In this document: positions 8,266-16,410 of the stretch, one piece after another
Layout: each line of letters begins with the position of its first letter
Position numbering within the stretch: the stretch's first letter is position 1
NCBI GenBank assembly: GCA_946610655.1
Contig: CAMOCH010000003.1
Coordinates: 1-38,104 of the forward strand
Source: an uncultured Clostridia bacterium
GTDB lineage: Bacteria; Bacillota; Clostridia; Christensenellales; UBA1242
Direction of reading: 5' to 3'
Length of the DNA: 38,104 nt
Position numbers and translations under genes: made by a program
The notes under the pieces: generated by a model
Database searches by the model: none
Seen by the model: the letters and a program-made list of their open reading frames with translations, nothing else
Told to the model about the DNA's origin: nothing

Positions 8266-8979
8266 TTAATAATTATCCAAAACCGATTGCAAATCTATTG
8301 TGTCACTAGTAACAACAACGGCCATTGGTTCCTCATCATAGTTTCCATTTTTTGTTATTATAACAGTTGAAAGTTTTCTGTTTTGTTGGAACATAAACAG
8401 CATGCTGTCAATTGTTATAGAACTTGAAACAACTTCATAATGGTTTACAACATTAAGAACATCTAAGCCATCTGCAACAGTTTGCTTTAAAATATTATCA
8501 ATGCTAACTTTTGCAGCAATTCCTGCTCCAATTGCATCAACAATCATCTTTCTGTTTATAACGCCAACAAGTGTGCCTTTGATATACACTGGGATAATGC
8601 TATATCCACTTTCAAACATAACTTTGCAAACATCAGAAATAAGTGCATCACCTGTTATTGAAAACACTTTTCTTCTTGCAAGCACATCAACAACTCTTGG
8701 TGGTGTTGTTATAACTCTTGCAATTTGTTCAATTTTGTCAACAACGTCAGAGTTTGGTTCTGCAATCAAAGTGTCTCCTGCTCCATGAACAATGGCGTTT
8801 CTAAGTCTTCCAAATTCAATAAGGTCATCTTCATACTTTTTAATAACACTATTAATTGGAGCAATTTTTCTTATAACTTCACCAAAACCAATAGATTGCT
8901 TAATGTTATATATGTTTCTCAAACCTTGGTCTAGCTTGTTATAAGCAAAAATAAATCTATCACCATTAGATTTTTCCAT
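8266..8979 (-). CDS. HEPN-like domain fused to a CBS-domain pair
   Basis: The N-terminal region (about 10-75) is helical and contains RNAIVH, that is Arg60-x4-His65, which fits the Rx4-6H motif of HEPN nucleases. Residues 95-235 look like two CBS modules, with GYSIIPVYIKGTLVGVINR (about 125-143) and a second repeat ending STVIITKNG; CBS pairs usually sense adenine nucleotides. The 237-residue protein is first in an operon with an RNA pseudouridine synthase. A nucleotide-gated RNase or RNA-binding sensor is an inference; the HEPN part could be catalytically silent. The start is supported by AAGGAG. An out-of-frame ATG lies 4 nt before the real start. Confidence 0.75.
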   Translation of the reverse strand: MEKSNGDRFIFAYNKLDQGLRNIYNIKQSIGFGEVIRKIAPINSVIKKYEDDLIEFGRLRNAIVHGAGDTLIAEPNSDVVDKIEQIARVITTPPRVVDVLARRKVFSITGDALISDVCKVMFESGYSIIPVYIKGTLVGVINRKMIVDAIGAGIAAKVSIDNILKQTVADGLDVLNVVNHYEVVSSSITIDSMLFMFQQNRKLSTVIITKNGNYDEEPMAVVVTSDTIDLQSVLDNY

Positions 8980-9000
8980 ACATTCTCCTTATACTCTTAT

Positions 9001-9030
9001 AAAATACCATAATTTTTATATTAGTGTCAA
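9001..9030 (-). promoter_or_regulatory. Promoter of the HEPN-CBS / pseudouridine synthase / DUF1846 operon
   Basis: Minus-strand TTGACA (9025-9030) is followed after 18 nt by TATTTT (9001-9006). It is divergent from the SRP RNA promoter, with about 40 bp between the two -35 boxes. Confidence 0.6.
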
Positions 9031-9070
9031 CAAACGCATCAGTCTCAAAAATAAAAATGTATAAAAATTA

Positions 9071-9099
9071 TTGAATTTTTATGCAGTTTATTATATAAT
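9071..9099 (+). promoter_or_regulatory. Promoter of the SRP RNA gene
   Basis: TTGAAT (9071-9076), a 17-nt spacer and a perfect TATAAT (9094-9099). The predicted start near 9105 coincides with the 5' end of the SRP RNA, as in Bacillus scRNA genes. Confidence 0.85.
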
Positions 9100-9104
9100 A
9101 TGCA

Positions 9105-9376
9105 TGTGTTGTGCTAGGTGGGGAGCTAGCGGTGCCCTATTCCTGAGATCCGCTATAGCAGGGCTGAATGCACTTTTAGGCATATGATATGGGTTGCTGC
9201 GTGGTGCAAGCGACGTTGATCCCAAGGTCCTATGCAATAGATCTTTGTGAACCGTGTCAGAGCTTGACGGCAGCAGCACTAAACAAAATCATCTATGTGC
9301 CATAGGGTTGCTTTGGAGTAGTTGGCTACATCATTAACGAATCGGTGTCATGTGACGAAATTTGCGCACAACACTT
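9105..9376 (+). ncRNA. ffs: Signal recognition particle RNA, large Bacillus type with Alu domain
   Basis: This RNA pairs with Ffh to target nascent membrane and secreted proteins to FtsY and SecY. Its length, about 272 nt, equals Bacillus scRNA. Matching landmarks are GTGCTAGGTGGGGAG and TAGCGGTGCCCT at the 5' Alu end, AGCAGGGCTGAAT, and the S-domain GTCAG (9256-9260) opposite AGCAGCAC (9272-9279), followed by TGTGCCATAGGGTTGC. The 5' end TGTTGTGC pairs with GCACAACA at the 3' end. The apical loop is UGAC (9265-9268) where Bacillus has GGAA. It is the only plus-strand gene in the window. Confidence 0.97.
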
Positions 9377-9394
9377 TTTTTATTGCAATAAAAA
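9375..9394 (+). terminator. Terminator of the SRP RNA gene
   Basis: TTTTTTATTGCAATAAAAAA is a perfect inverted repeat directly after the closing helix of the SRP RNA. The T run on the plus strand after that GC-containing helix should end transcription. Confidence 0.7.
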
Positions 9395-9415
9395 AAACTA
9401 GGTTCACCCTAGTTT
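9395..9415 (-). terminator. Second minus-strand terminator between acpP and the SRP RNA
   Basis: AAACTAGG and CCTAGTTT pair around a five-base loop, and eight T residues follow on the minus strand. It backs up the acpP terminator and shields the convergent SRP RNA gene. Confidence 0.8.
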
Positions 9416-9420
9416 ATAAA

Positions 9421-9444
9421 AAAAATAGGCAAACGCCTATTTTT
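9421..9444 (-). terminator. Terminator of acpP overlapping its stop codon
   Basis: TAGGC and GCCTA pair around AAAC, extended by A/T pairs. On the minus strand a T run follows. The acpP stop codon lies inside the hairpin. Confidence 0.88.
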
Positions 9445-9667
9445 TATTTTTTTCAATAAATTCAACAATTTGCTTAACTGTTTTTATTTCAGCAATTTTT
9501 TCATCAGGGATAGAAACTCCAAATTCATCTTCCAAACTCATCAAAACTTCAACCAAGTCAAGAGAGTCTGCTCCTAAATCTGTTGCAACATCTGTGTCTA
9601 AACTAATTTTACTAATTTCAACACCAAGTTGATCTGCTAAAATTTCTTTAACTTTTTGTTCAACCAT
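9437..9667 (-). CDS. acpP: Acyl carrier protein
   Basis: AcpP carries growing fatty acyl chains on a phosphopantetheine arm attached to Ser35 in GADSLDLVE (about 32-40); AcpS (4386-4772) would attach the arm. The 76 residues are acidic and helical, the normal family length. The ATG at 9667 is chosen because GGAGG lies just upstream; an in-frame TTG at 9682 overlaps that ribosome binding site. It is transcribed alone from its own consensus promoter, away from other fatty acid genes. Confidence 0.97.
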   Translation of the reverse strand: MVEQKVKEILADQLGVEISKISLDTDVATDLGADSLDLVEVLMSLEDEFGVSIPDEKIAEIKTVKQIVEFIEKNKK

Positions 9668-9693
9668 TGATAATTCCTCCAATAAGTATTTGT

Positions 9694-9722
9694 ATTATAT
9701 CAAAATAAGTTCTATTTTGCAA
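9694..9722 (-). promoter_or_regulatory. Sigma-A promoter of acpP
   Basis: Minus-strand TTGCAA (9717-9722), a 17-nt spacer and a perfect TATAAT (9694-9699). It fills the gap after the HtrA-type gene. Confidence 0.85.
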
Positions 9723-9739
9723 CTACTTTTAACAAAAGA

Positions 9740-10990
9740 TTAAGAATAGAGTTCTGTAACAACAACGTTTATTATCATTTCTGACCCATTTCTTATAATT
9801 TTATATGAAACAGTATCACCAATGTTTATGCTGTATTTTTCATCTTCATAACTATATTCTGAAGTAAATTCAACAGTTTTATTGTTGTATGAAAAAGATA
9901 CCAATCTATCCCCAACTTCAATTCCTGCATTTGCAGCATCTGAACCAGATTGAACAGAAGTTACAACAATTGTTGGAATTCTTAATATCTTTCCTTCATG
10001 TTCATTAATTGTTGAACCAGAAATAGCAACCGAATAACCTGCTTTTGCATATGCTTCATGTCTGCCATCAATAAAGTTCAAAGCAATAGACATTGCTCTA
10101 TTTATTGGCACGGCATATGCAACATTGTCTATGCTTGCAGAATTTGTTTTTGATTCAACAATTCCAATTAAATTGCCATTTCCATCAAAAAGTCCACCAC
10201 CACTGTTTCCACTATTGATGGCAGTATCAACTTGAATGGTTGAAATTTTTATTGAATAGCTTCCATAAGATGCAGAAACCATTGTGTTCAGTCTTGAAAC
10301 AACACCCGATGTAACAGAAAATCCATTACTTTGTGGGTTGCCAACTGCAATCGCTGTATCCCCTTCTGTAACATATGCACTATTTGCAACGCTTGCTGCA
10401 GTGCAAGATGCAGTTTTTATTATATCGCTTTTTACTTTTAAAAGCGCAATATCATTTTTGTTAGATTCTCCAATAACTGTTGCATACATTGGAGTATAAC
10501 TATCATACAAGCACACAAACACAGCATTTGGAGCTCTGTAAACAACGTGGTCGCAAGTTAATATGTATGCTTCGCCAGCAGATTTATTAAGCCCAATAAT
10601 AACACCTGCACCTCTTGAATCTGTGCTTAATAGTTGATTATATGTTGGAACATTTGTTGATGAATAAGCCACCCCAGAAGAATTTGAACCACCAACACCA
10701 ATTACAACAGCACTAAGTTTTGCCTTGCTTGCAGCAACAACAACTTCACTGGTTTCTGTTGGAGAGACATTGTATGTTAAATTAACAACATTGTTATTTT
10801 GTGGCTTATTTACAAAATTGATTAAAACAGCACCCAAGATAATGTTAAACACAACCAAAATGGCAATAACAAAAGCAGGCAACGAACCTATCTGCAATTT
10901 TTTATCATTTTTTCCTTGCATAGGAACGTTATACTCTCTTGTTATTGGAGCTGCATCATAAGGGATTTTCTTTCTTTCTCTTTCGTCCAT
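9740..10990 (-). CDS. Membrane-anchored HtrA/DegP-type serine protease
   Basis: This is an envelope quality-control protease that degrades misfolded exported proteins. It has a short cytoplasmic tail, one membrane anchor (about 36-60) and a trypsin-like domain with the full triad: His148 in TCDHVV, Asp180 in NDIALLKV and Ser263 in GNSGGG. A single PDZ domain follows (about 335-410, with AGIEVGDRLVSF). The 416-residue length and layout fit HtrA of Gram-positive bacteria. It starts 10 nt after a surface protein gene, so the two are probably co-expressed. No terminator was seen before the acpP promoter. Confidence 0.93.
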   Translation of the reverse strand: MDERERKKIPYDAAPITREYNVPMQGKNDKKLQIGSLPAFVIAILVVFNIILGAVLINFVNKPQNNNVVNLTYNVSPTETSEVVVAASKAKLSAVVIGVGGSNSSGVAYSSTNVPTYNQLLSTDSRGAGVIIGLNKSAGEAYILTCDHVVYRAPNAVFVCLYDSYTPMYATVIGESNKNDIALLKVKSDIIKTASCTAASVANSAYVTEGDTAIAVGNPQSNGFSVTSGVVSRLNTMVSASYGSYSIKISTIQVDTAINSGNSGGGLFDGNGNLIGIVESKTNSASIDNVAYAVPINRAMSIALNFIDGRHEAYAKAGYSVAISGSTINEHEGKILRIPTIVVTSVQSGSDAANAGIEVGDRLVSFSYNNKTVEFTSEYSYEDEKYSINIGDTVSYKIIRNGSEMIINVVVTELYS

Positions 10991-11000
10991 AATATTCTCC

Positions 11001-12353
11001 TTAATATTTAGGGTAATGTCCTTTTAAAAGTCGTTTATTTCTCATTATGAAATATATTGCAATGCCACCACCAATGGTAACAACTGCTGCCACTCCTATC
11101 GTCCACCAATTTGTGCCTTGTTGAGTTGAGTTAGACACACTTGAATATGTTACTGAAAAAGTTTTAAAAACATCTCCATCTCTTGTATATTCACCAGAGA
11201 TTGTAACAGAAAAGTGACCTTTGCCCACTGCTTTAACTTTAACTTTGTTATCAACAATTTCACATTGAGCAACTTTTCCATCAACACCAGATAACGTTAA
11301 GTTACGAATAAGCATTGCTTCGCCATTCTGTTTAATTTCATAACTAACTTCATCGCCAACTCTCATATCAAACAATCCACCATCAATATAAAATGGAACA
11401 AATTGTTCAACATAAAGTTCTCTTAGTGTTTGCGCATATACTTGATTTTCTCCGTTTTTAACAACCAACATAATTAGGTATTCGCCCTTATTAAATGCAG
11501 TACAATTTATTGGTGAATCTCCAATTTCATATTCAGTTGTTTTATTTGTTAATTTGTTCATTATAGACAAATACATCTTGTAACTTGTTACGGATGTTAA
11601 ATAATTCACATCTCCAATATAGGCATATTTAAATTTTTCTTTTGGATTTGCTATTTTTAAAGAATCATCTGCATAATATTTTTTGCTACCAATATCATAA
11701 GAAATGTTGTAAAAAGATTGTTTATCAACCACTTTAACATCTGAGTTACCAGAAGTACTTACATATGGCGCAAATATAATAAGTTTTGCATCACCAGTGC
11801 CGTCGGTTGAATTATAAACAAAATTTAATGAATTAATTTCTTCAATATCACCCTCTATGGTTGCGGCAGCCATTGGCAATTCAACCAAAATCCAGCCATA
11901 AATGTTGTAGCCAAATTCTTGCACCAATTGAGAATTTAAATATGTGCTTGAAAGTGACCAAGTGGCAGATGACATTCCATCACCAGCAGAAATGGTTAAA
12001 TCGTGAGTATCTTGAGTGCTGAAAAATAAATATACAAACACTGATGAGTTTTGATTGATTTCAGTGGTTTGCGCGTATAAAGTTTTTTCAAAACAAAAGT
12101 TGTCATTATGTGCAGGGAAAATACTTGCACCTGCATAAATAGCATCTGTCTGCTTGTCTATTGGTTTTGCATAATAAACTTCATCAGCTGAAATTCCATA
12201 TTTTGTTTGATAATCACTTTCAGATGAATAAGTTGTTGGAATTAAATACAATTTGGTATTTTGTGCACTTTCTGCATAGAAAAAATTCGCATGTGTTGTG
12301 GCAAAACATGCAAAAATTGCAAATAATAGTGCAAAAACGCCAACTTTTTTCAT
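11001..12353 (-). CDS. Secreted, C-terminally membrane-anchored protein of unknown function
   Basis: I do not recognise a specific family. The N-terminus has a signal peptide (Lys3, hydrophobic core to about residue 22) and the C-terminus has a membrane helix (about 418-440) followed by basic RNKRLLKGHYPKY, so a domain of about 390 residues should face outward. The region at about 340-405, with KVKAVGKGHFSVTISGEY, resembles a bacterial immunoglobulin-like (Big_2) fold. The gene lies between ung and the HtrA-type gene, 33 and 10 nt away. A link with the protease is suggested by position only. AAGGAG supports the ATG. Confidence 0.8.
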   Translation of the reverse strand: MKKVGVFALLFAIFACFATTHANFFYAESAQNTKLYLIPTTYSSESDYQTKYGISADEVYYAKPIDKQTDAIYAGASIFPAHNDNFCFEKTLYAQTTEINQNSSVFVYLFFSTQDTHDLTISAGDGMSSATWSLSSTYLNSQLVQEFGYNIYGWILVELPMAAATIEGDIEEINSLNFVYNSTDGTGDAKLIIFAPYVSTSGNSDVKVVDKQSFYNISYDIGSKKYYADDSLKIANPKEKFKYAYIGDVNYLTSVTSYKMYLSIMNKLTNKTTEYEIGDSPINCTAFNKGEYLIMLVVKNGENQVYAQTLRELYVEQFVPFYIDGGLFDMRVGDEVSYEIKQNGEAMLIRNLTLSGVDGKVAQCEIVDNKVKVKAVGKGHFSVTISGEYTRDGDVFKTFSVTYSSVSNSTQQGTNWWTIGVAAVVTIGGGIAIYFIMRNKRLLKGHYPKY

Positions 12354-12386
12354 TAATACTCCTTATTTTCTGCAAAACTTGTGCTT

Positions 12387-13058
12387 TTAGTCTGGAATTT
12401 GCCAATTTATTGGCTCAATTCCATGATTTTTCAAAAATTCATTACACTTACTAAAGTGTTTGCAACCAAAAAATCCAGCATATGCAGATAATGGACTTGG
12501 GTGCACACTTGTTAAAACCAAGTGCTTATTTTTATCAATAAATTTTGCTTTACTTATGGCATTTCTGCCCCAAAGCAAAAATACAACTGGGCTACTTTGT
12601 GTATTTACAATTTTAATAATTTCATCAGTAAACTTTTGCCAGCCATAGTTTGCATGGCTGTTTGGTTTGCCCTCTTCAACAGTAAGCACAGTGTTCAGCA
12701 TAAGCACACCTTGCTCTGCCCAACTTTGCAAATATCCATGATTTGGCTGAGTTATTCCTAAATCATTATGTTGCTCTTTATAAATATTTTTGAGCGATGG
12801 AGGAATTGCAACGCCTTTGTTTACTGAAAAACAAAGACCATGAGCCTGACCTTTCCCATGATATGGGTCTTGTCCAAGTATTACAACTTTAATTTCTCCA
12901 AATGGAGTTGTTTTAAGCGCGTTAAATATTTTGTTTCTTGGGGGATAGATGTTTTTCGTTTGATATTCTTTATCAATTTTTTCAAGCATAGATAAAAAAT
13001 ATTCTTTTTTCATTTCTTCTTCTAATTTTTCATCCCAAGTGTTTTTAAAAAATTGCAT
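12387..13058 (-). CDS. ung: Uracil-DNA glycosylase
   Basis: Family 1 UDG removes uracil from DNA as the first step of base excision repair. [18 protein letters not shown] (about 62-79) contains the catalytic Asp64, and HPSPLSA (from about 186) is the second active-site motif. The 223-residue length is normal. The ATG at 13058 is chosen because TAGGAGAG lies just upstream and MQFF fits the family; an upstream in-frame ATG at 13103 falls on the -35 box. It heads a likely operon with the surface protein and HtrA-type genes. Confidence 0.97.
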   Translation of the reverse strand: MQFFKNTWDEKLEEEMKKEYFLSMLEKIDKEYQTKNIYPPRNKIFNALKTTPFGEIKVVILGQDPYHGKGQAHGLCFSVNKGVAIPPSLKNIYKEQHNDLGITQPNHGYLQSWAEQGVLMLNTVLTVEEGKPNSHANYGWQKFTDEIIKIVNTQSSPVVFLLWGRNAISKAKFIDKNKHLVLTSVHPSPLSAYAGFFGCKHFSKCNEFLKNHGIEPINWQIPD

Positions 13059-13074
13059 ACTCTCTCCTACAATA

Positions 13075-13103
13075 ATTTTAACACTTTTAACATTATGTGG
13101 CAA
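13075..13103 (-). promoter_or_regulatory. Promoter of the ung operon
   Basis: Minus-strand TTGCCA (13098-13103), a 17-nt spacer and TAAAAT (13075-13080). Confidence 0.7.
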
Positions 13104-13137
13104 ATGATTTTGATTTGTGTAAAAATTTGTAAAAAAA

Positions 13138-13157
13138 GTAGTAGCACATGCTACTAC
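13138..13157 (-). terminator. Terminator after the AlkD-like gene
   Basis: GTAGTAGCA pairs with TGCTACTAC around two bases, followed by seven T residues on the minus strand. The stop codon of the AlkD-like gene lies inside the hairpin. Confidence 0.9.
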
Positions 13158-13846
13158 CTAATCCTATATTTTTTCAAATTTTCTTTATCAACACTATTCA
13201 CCCTAAAACTATCTCTGCATTTACAAATTGCTTTGTTTTGAACAAACTGAGGAAGAGTTTGTGATTTAATCAATTCAAGGGTCTGCTCCCTATACTTCAC
13301 AAATGCAACACTTATCAGCCAAGCCTCTGCCATTTGAACATAATATGCATTGTTGTTTATTTGTTCCATTAACTTTAAAACTTCACCAATAGTTTCTTGT
13401 TTTAAATAATATGTCATAAGCATAATTATTCCAAATCTTGCATAGAATTCTTTACCACTTTTAGAAAGTTCAACAAAGTTTTGAAAATATGCATTATTTT
13501 TATCTTTTTTAAAAGCTTTTAGTCCTGCAATTGTTTGGTCGCAAGTTGCCCAATTATCTATTTTTGGTAAAAATTCAATGATTTTTGCATAACATTCATC
13601 AATTTTTGCAATTTTCCCAATAAGAAGTCCGCAAAGCAAAGTTTCTTCAAAAGAATTATCTTTAAGCGCCAAAATTGCACTTTCTATATCATCTTTAGCA
13701 AGTTTCTTAGCATATTCCTTCAAATCGTTTGTTCTAACACCCAATATTCTATTTTGAGTGTTAATAATTTTTATATGCTTTGGATCCTCTGCCCAATCTT
13801 TATCAGCAAGTTTATTTAATTCGTTTAATATTTGTTTTCTTTCCAT
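13154..13846 (-). CDS. AlkD-like DNA alkylation repair protein
   Basis: AlkD-type enzymes use HEAT-like helical repeats to bind DNA and remove positively charged alkylated bases. The 230-residue length and the family phrases [15 protein letters not shown] (about 36-50), NWATCDQT (about 98-105), [11 protein letters not shown] and [12 protein letters not shown] near the C-terminus support this. The Trp/Asp pair in NWATCD fits the base-recognition pocket. It follows a gene of unknown function by 10 nt and ends the operon. Confidence 0.88.
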   Translation of the reverse strand: MERKQILNELNKLADKDWAEDPKHIKIINTQNRILGVRTNDLKEYAKKLAKDDIESAILALKDNSFEETLLCGLLIGKIAKIDECYAKIIEFLPKIDNWATCDQTIAGLKAFKKDKNNAYFQNFVELSKSGKEFYARFGIIMLMTYYLKQETIGEVLKLMEQINNNAYYVQMAEAWLISVAFVKYREQTLELIKSQTLPQFVQNKAICKCRDSFRVNSVDKENLKKYRIR

Positions 13847-13856
13847 AATTCAAATT

Positions 13857-14810
13857 TTAAAATGCTTTCTGTTCTTTTTTTAATATCTCTTCTCTTTTAG
13901 AATCTGCATTGAACACAAAGTGTTCTCTATTTATTCCATACTCATCTAAGCAATCATTAAATATTTTTATAATTTTTGGATTTATATCAATGTTTTTTGA
14001 TGTGGCATTAGGCATAAGATTCTTATTTTTCAATCTATCAATAAATTCTTCAACCATATCATCTCTAATGCTGCTGTAACTTGAATTTCTCTTTGTGACC
14101 TCTTCACCATATCCTATCCAACCATTGATATTGCCCAAATTTATATCAACATTTTCTGTTCCCACACAAAGTTCTGGGTTTTCTTTTTTTATCTCTTCCA
14201 AATAATCAATGTATTTCTCTGTATCTTCTGCTCTGCAATAAACAACTAACTGGTCACATCTATATTTTGTTGAAAATTTTAATACTGGCACTGGCACTTC
14301 TTTATAATGAATAGCTTTATTTATAAAATTTTTAACAAACTTAATAGTATTTGTTGCTTTTAAATTAATGTATAATCTTTCATCAATTTTATAAGTGTTA
14401 ATTGCAATTTCAAACCAAGTGCTACCACCATTTAATAAATACTCATTATCGGTATGATGATATACATAAGTCATTAAGCCTTCTGTATCGTTAAAAACAA
14501 ATTCATCACCCATTTTAACAAGGTCTTCATTTGTTATTTTGCTTGGTGATAAACTATCATCTGCCAAAATTTCACCAACCACTTCTTCGAGCTTAGGGAA
14601 TTCTTTATAAATTTCTGGATTGAGATTTTTTAATCTTTTATAAAACATGTTATATAGTTGTTTAGTTAAATTCATTAATTCATCATAAGAAACATTTTGA
14701 TTGATATCATGTTGAATTTCCCCACGGGTATAACCACCACGTTCTATATATTGTTTAACGAGTTCTTTTATATTTGGTTCAACAACTGCATACTTACCAA
14801 TTTTGAACAT
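13857..14810 (-). CDS. Unrecognised protein, possible HopA1-like fold
   Basis: No firm family assignment. The 317 residues are soluble, mixed alpha/beta and Asn/Lys-rich. The part around residues 171-255 (VPVPVLKFSTKYR, CDQLVVYCRAED, then WIGYGEE and SSYSSIRDD) weakly resembles the pattern of HopA1-type effector and lanthipeptide-synthetase N-terminal domains, where a K-x-P strand precedes a YxRxDxxVxY strand. This is a pattern resemblance, not an alignment. GGGAGA precedes the ATG. The gene is first in a two-gene operon with the AlkD-like gene, under a perfect consensus promoter. Confidence 0.6.
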   Translation of the reverse strand: MFKIGKYAVVEPNIKELVKQYIERGGYTRGEIQHDINQNVSYDELMNLTKQLYNMFYKRLKNLNPEIYKEFPKLEEVVGEILADDSLSPSKITNEDLVKMGDEFVFNDTEGLMTYVYHHTDNEYLLNGGSTWFEIAINTYKIDERLYINLKATNTIKFVKNFINKAIHYKEVPVPVLKFSTKYRCDQLVVYCRAEDTEKYIDYLEEIKKENPELCVGTENVDINLGNINGWIGYGEEVTKRNSSYSSIRDDMVEEFIDRLKNKNLMPNATSKNIDINPKIIKIFNDCLDEYGINREHFVFNADSKREEILKKEQKAF

Positions 14811-14843
14811 AAATTTTCTCCCAAAACTCCAATTATTTACTTA

Positions 14844-14872
14844 ATTATATATTTAACAAATGATTTTGTCAA
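14844..14872 (-). promoter_or_regulatory. Perfect consensus sigma-A promoter of the HopA1-like/AlkD operon
   Basis: Minus-strand TTGACA (14867-14872), a 17-nt spacer and TATAAT (14844-14849), matching consensus at every position of both boxes. Confidence 0.92.
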
Positions 14873-14882
14873 TAAACAATAA

Positions 14883-14904
14883 AAAAACTGCTTCGCAGCA
14901 GTTT
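14883..14904 (-). terminator. Terminator of the S10-spc-alpha superoperon
   Basis: AAAACTGCT pairs with AGCAGTTTT around TCGC, followed on the minus strand by seven T residues. It is the first clear intrinsic terminator after the promoter near 30935. Confidence 0.92.
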
Positions 14905-14928
14905 TATATATATTTTATTCCATTTTAA

Positions 14929-15420
14929 TTAAACTAATTCAACAATAGCAAGTTGTGTTGCGTCTCCACGACGAACGGTTGTTTTAAGAACTCTTGTGTA
15001 GCCACCTTTTCTGTCTTCATATTTTGGAGCATATTCATCAAATAATTTTTCGATGAGTGGGTGTTTAACACCATTTGTTCTTGCTTCAAAAGCTTCTTTC
15101 TTTTCACCTTTAGCTTTTTGTTCTTGTCTGTCATAAAGAAGTGCCAAAAGTTTTCTTCTTGCGTTAAGTTTTTTAGCGCCATCTCTAGAAACTTTAACTT
15201 TCTTTTCTTTGCCTTTAGCATCAGTTGTTGTTTTTTCTTCAGTTACAACATCTTTATATCCATCTTTAGCGATTGTGATGCATTTTTCTGCAATTCTTGC
15301 AACTTCTTTTGCACGATCAAGAGTTGTTTCAATTTTGCCATACCAAAGTAGGTCGGTTGCTTGGTTATAAACAAGTGCCAATCTTTGGTCGGTTGGTTTG
15401 CCAAGTTTACTATTACTCAT
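14929..15420 (-). CDS. rplQ: 50S ribosomal protein L17, with insertion
   Basis: L17 lies near the exit-tunnel side of the large subunit. The N-terminus (LGKPTDQRLALVYNQATDLL) and the C-terminus (GGYTRVLKTTVRRGDATQLAIVELV) are typical. At 163 residues it is about 40 longer than Bacillus L17; the extra part is a charged, Lys-rich insertion between about residues 55 and 120, including EEKTTTDAKGKEKKVKVSRD. It is the last gene of the alpha operon, 11 nt after rpoA. Confidence 0.96.
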   Translation of the reverse strand: MSNSKLGKPTDQRLALVYNQATDLLWYGKIETTLDRAKEVARIAEKCITIAKDGYKDVVTEEKTTTDAKGKEKKVKVSRDGAKKLNARRKLLALLYDRQEQKAKGEKKEAFEARTNGVKHPLIEKLFDEYAPKYEDRKGGYTRVLKTTVRRGDATQLAIVELV

Positions 15421-15431
15421 ACTCTTTCTCC

Positions 15432-16391
15432 TTATTCCTCAATACTTTTTAGGCCAAGACCAAGACCTTCCAATTTATGGATAACTTCGTCAAGAGATTT
15501 GCGTCCAAGGTTTTTAACTTTGAGCATATCGTCTTCAGTCTTTTTAGTTAAATCTTCAACAGTGTTGATGCCTGCGCGTTTCAAACAGTTGTATGAACGA
15601 ACAGACAAATCCATGTCTTCGATGCTCATATTCATAAGTTTTTGAACTTTGTCTTCTTCACGACTAACAAGGATGCTTGTGTTTGCCATGTTTTCAACAA
15701 GTTCAACAAACAAGTTAATATGGTCAACAAGAAGTTTACTTGCAAGGCTGATTATTTCTTTTGCAGAAACAGTGCCATTTGTTGTAACTTCCAAAACAAG
15801 TTTGTCATAGTCTGTGTTTTGTCCAACACGAGTATCTTCAACTTCATAACTTGCTCTTCTAACTGGTGTGTAGATGCTATCGATAGCAATGTAACCAATA
15901 GGAAGACTCATATCTTTATTTTTGTCAGCTGGTTCATAACCTCTGCCACGACCAACAACAATGTCCATATCAAGTACAGCACCATCTTCAAGTGTGCAGA
16001 TATACAAGTCTGGGTTAAGAACTGAAACTTCATCATCTGCTTGAATCATGCTTGCTGTTACTTTGCAAGGACCTTTTGCATAAAGTTTGATAGTCTTACG
16101 GAAGTTGTTATCTGTTGATGCAGTTTTAACTGCAAGTGTTTTCATATTAAGAACAATTTCTGTAACATCTTCTTTAGAGCCTTTAAGTGTTGAAAATTCA
16201 TGTTCAACACCAGCAATTCTAATATTTGTTACGGCTGCACCTGGAAGGCTTGAAAGAAGACATCTTCTAAGAGCGTTTCCAACTGTTACACCAAAACCAC
16301 GTTCAAGTGGTTCAAGCACAAATTTTGCATAAGAGCCATTTTGTTCTTCAATACATTCAATTCTTGGTTTTTCAATTTGCAACATATTCAT
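15432..16391 (-). CDS. rpoA: DNA-directed RNA polymerase alpha subunit
   Basis: The alpha dimer nucleates RNA polymerase assembly and its C-terminal domain contacts UP elements and activators. The N-terminal domain has GFGVTVGNALRRCLLSSLPG (about 33-52) and the C-terminal domain has SVRSYNCLKRAGINTVEDL (about 267-285) and LGRKSLDEV. The length, 319, is normal. AGGAG lies 4 nt before the ATG at 16391; the ATG at 16385 is an equally spaced alternative. Confidence 0.98.
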   Translation of the reverse strand: MNMLQIEKPRIECIEEQNGSYAKFVLEPLERGFGVTVGNALRRCLLSSLPGAAVTNIRIAGVEHEFSTLKGSKEDVTEIVLNMKTLAVKTASTDNNFRKTIKLYAKGPCKVTASMIQADDEVSVLNPDLYICTLEDGAVLDMDIVVGRGRGYEPADKNKDMSLPIGYIAIDSIYTPVRRASYEVEDTRVGQNTDYDKLVLEVTTNGTVSAKEIISLASKLLVDHINLFVELVENMANTSILVSREEDKVQKLMNMSIEDMDLSVRSYNCLKRAGINTVEDLTKKTEDDMLKVKNLGRKSLDEVIHKLEGLGLGLKSIEE

Positions 16392-16410
16392 TTTCTCCTA
16401 TATTGGACTA

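Noticed and set aside
9091-9279. 62-codon minus-strand frame across the SRP RNA
   Set aside because: It is antisense to a conserved structural RNA and shows no ribosome binding site.
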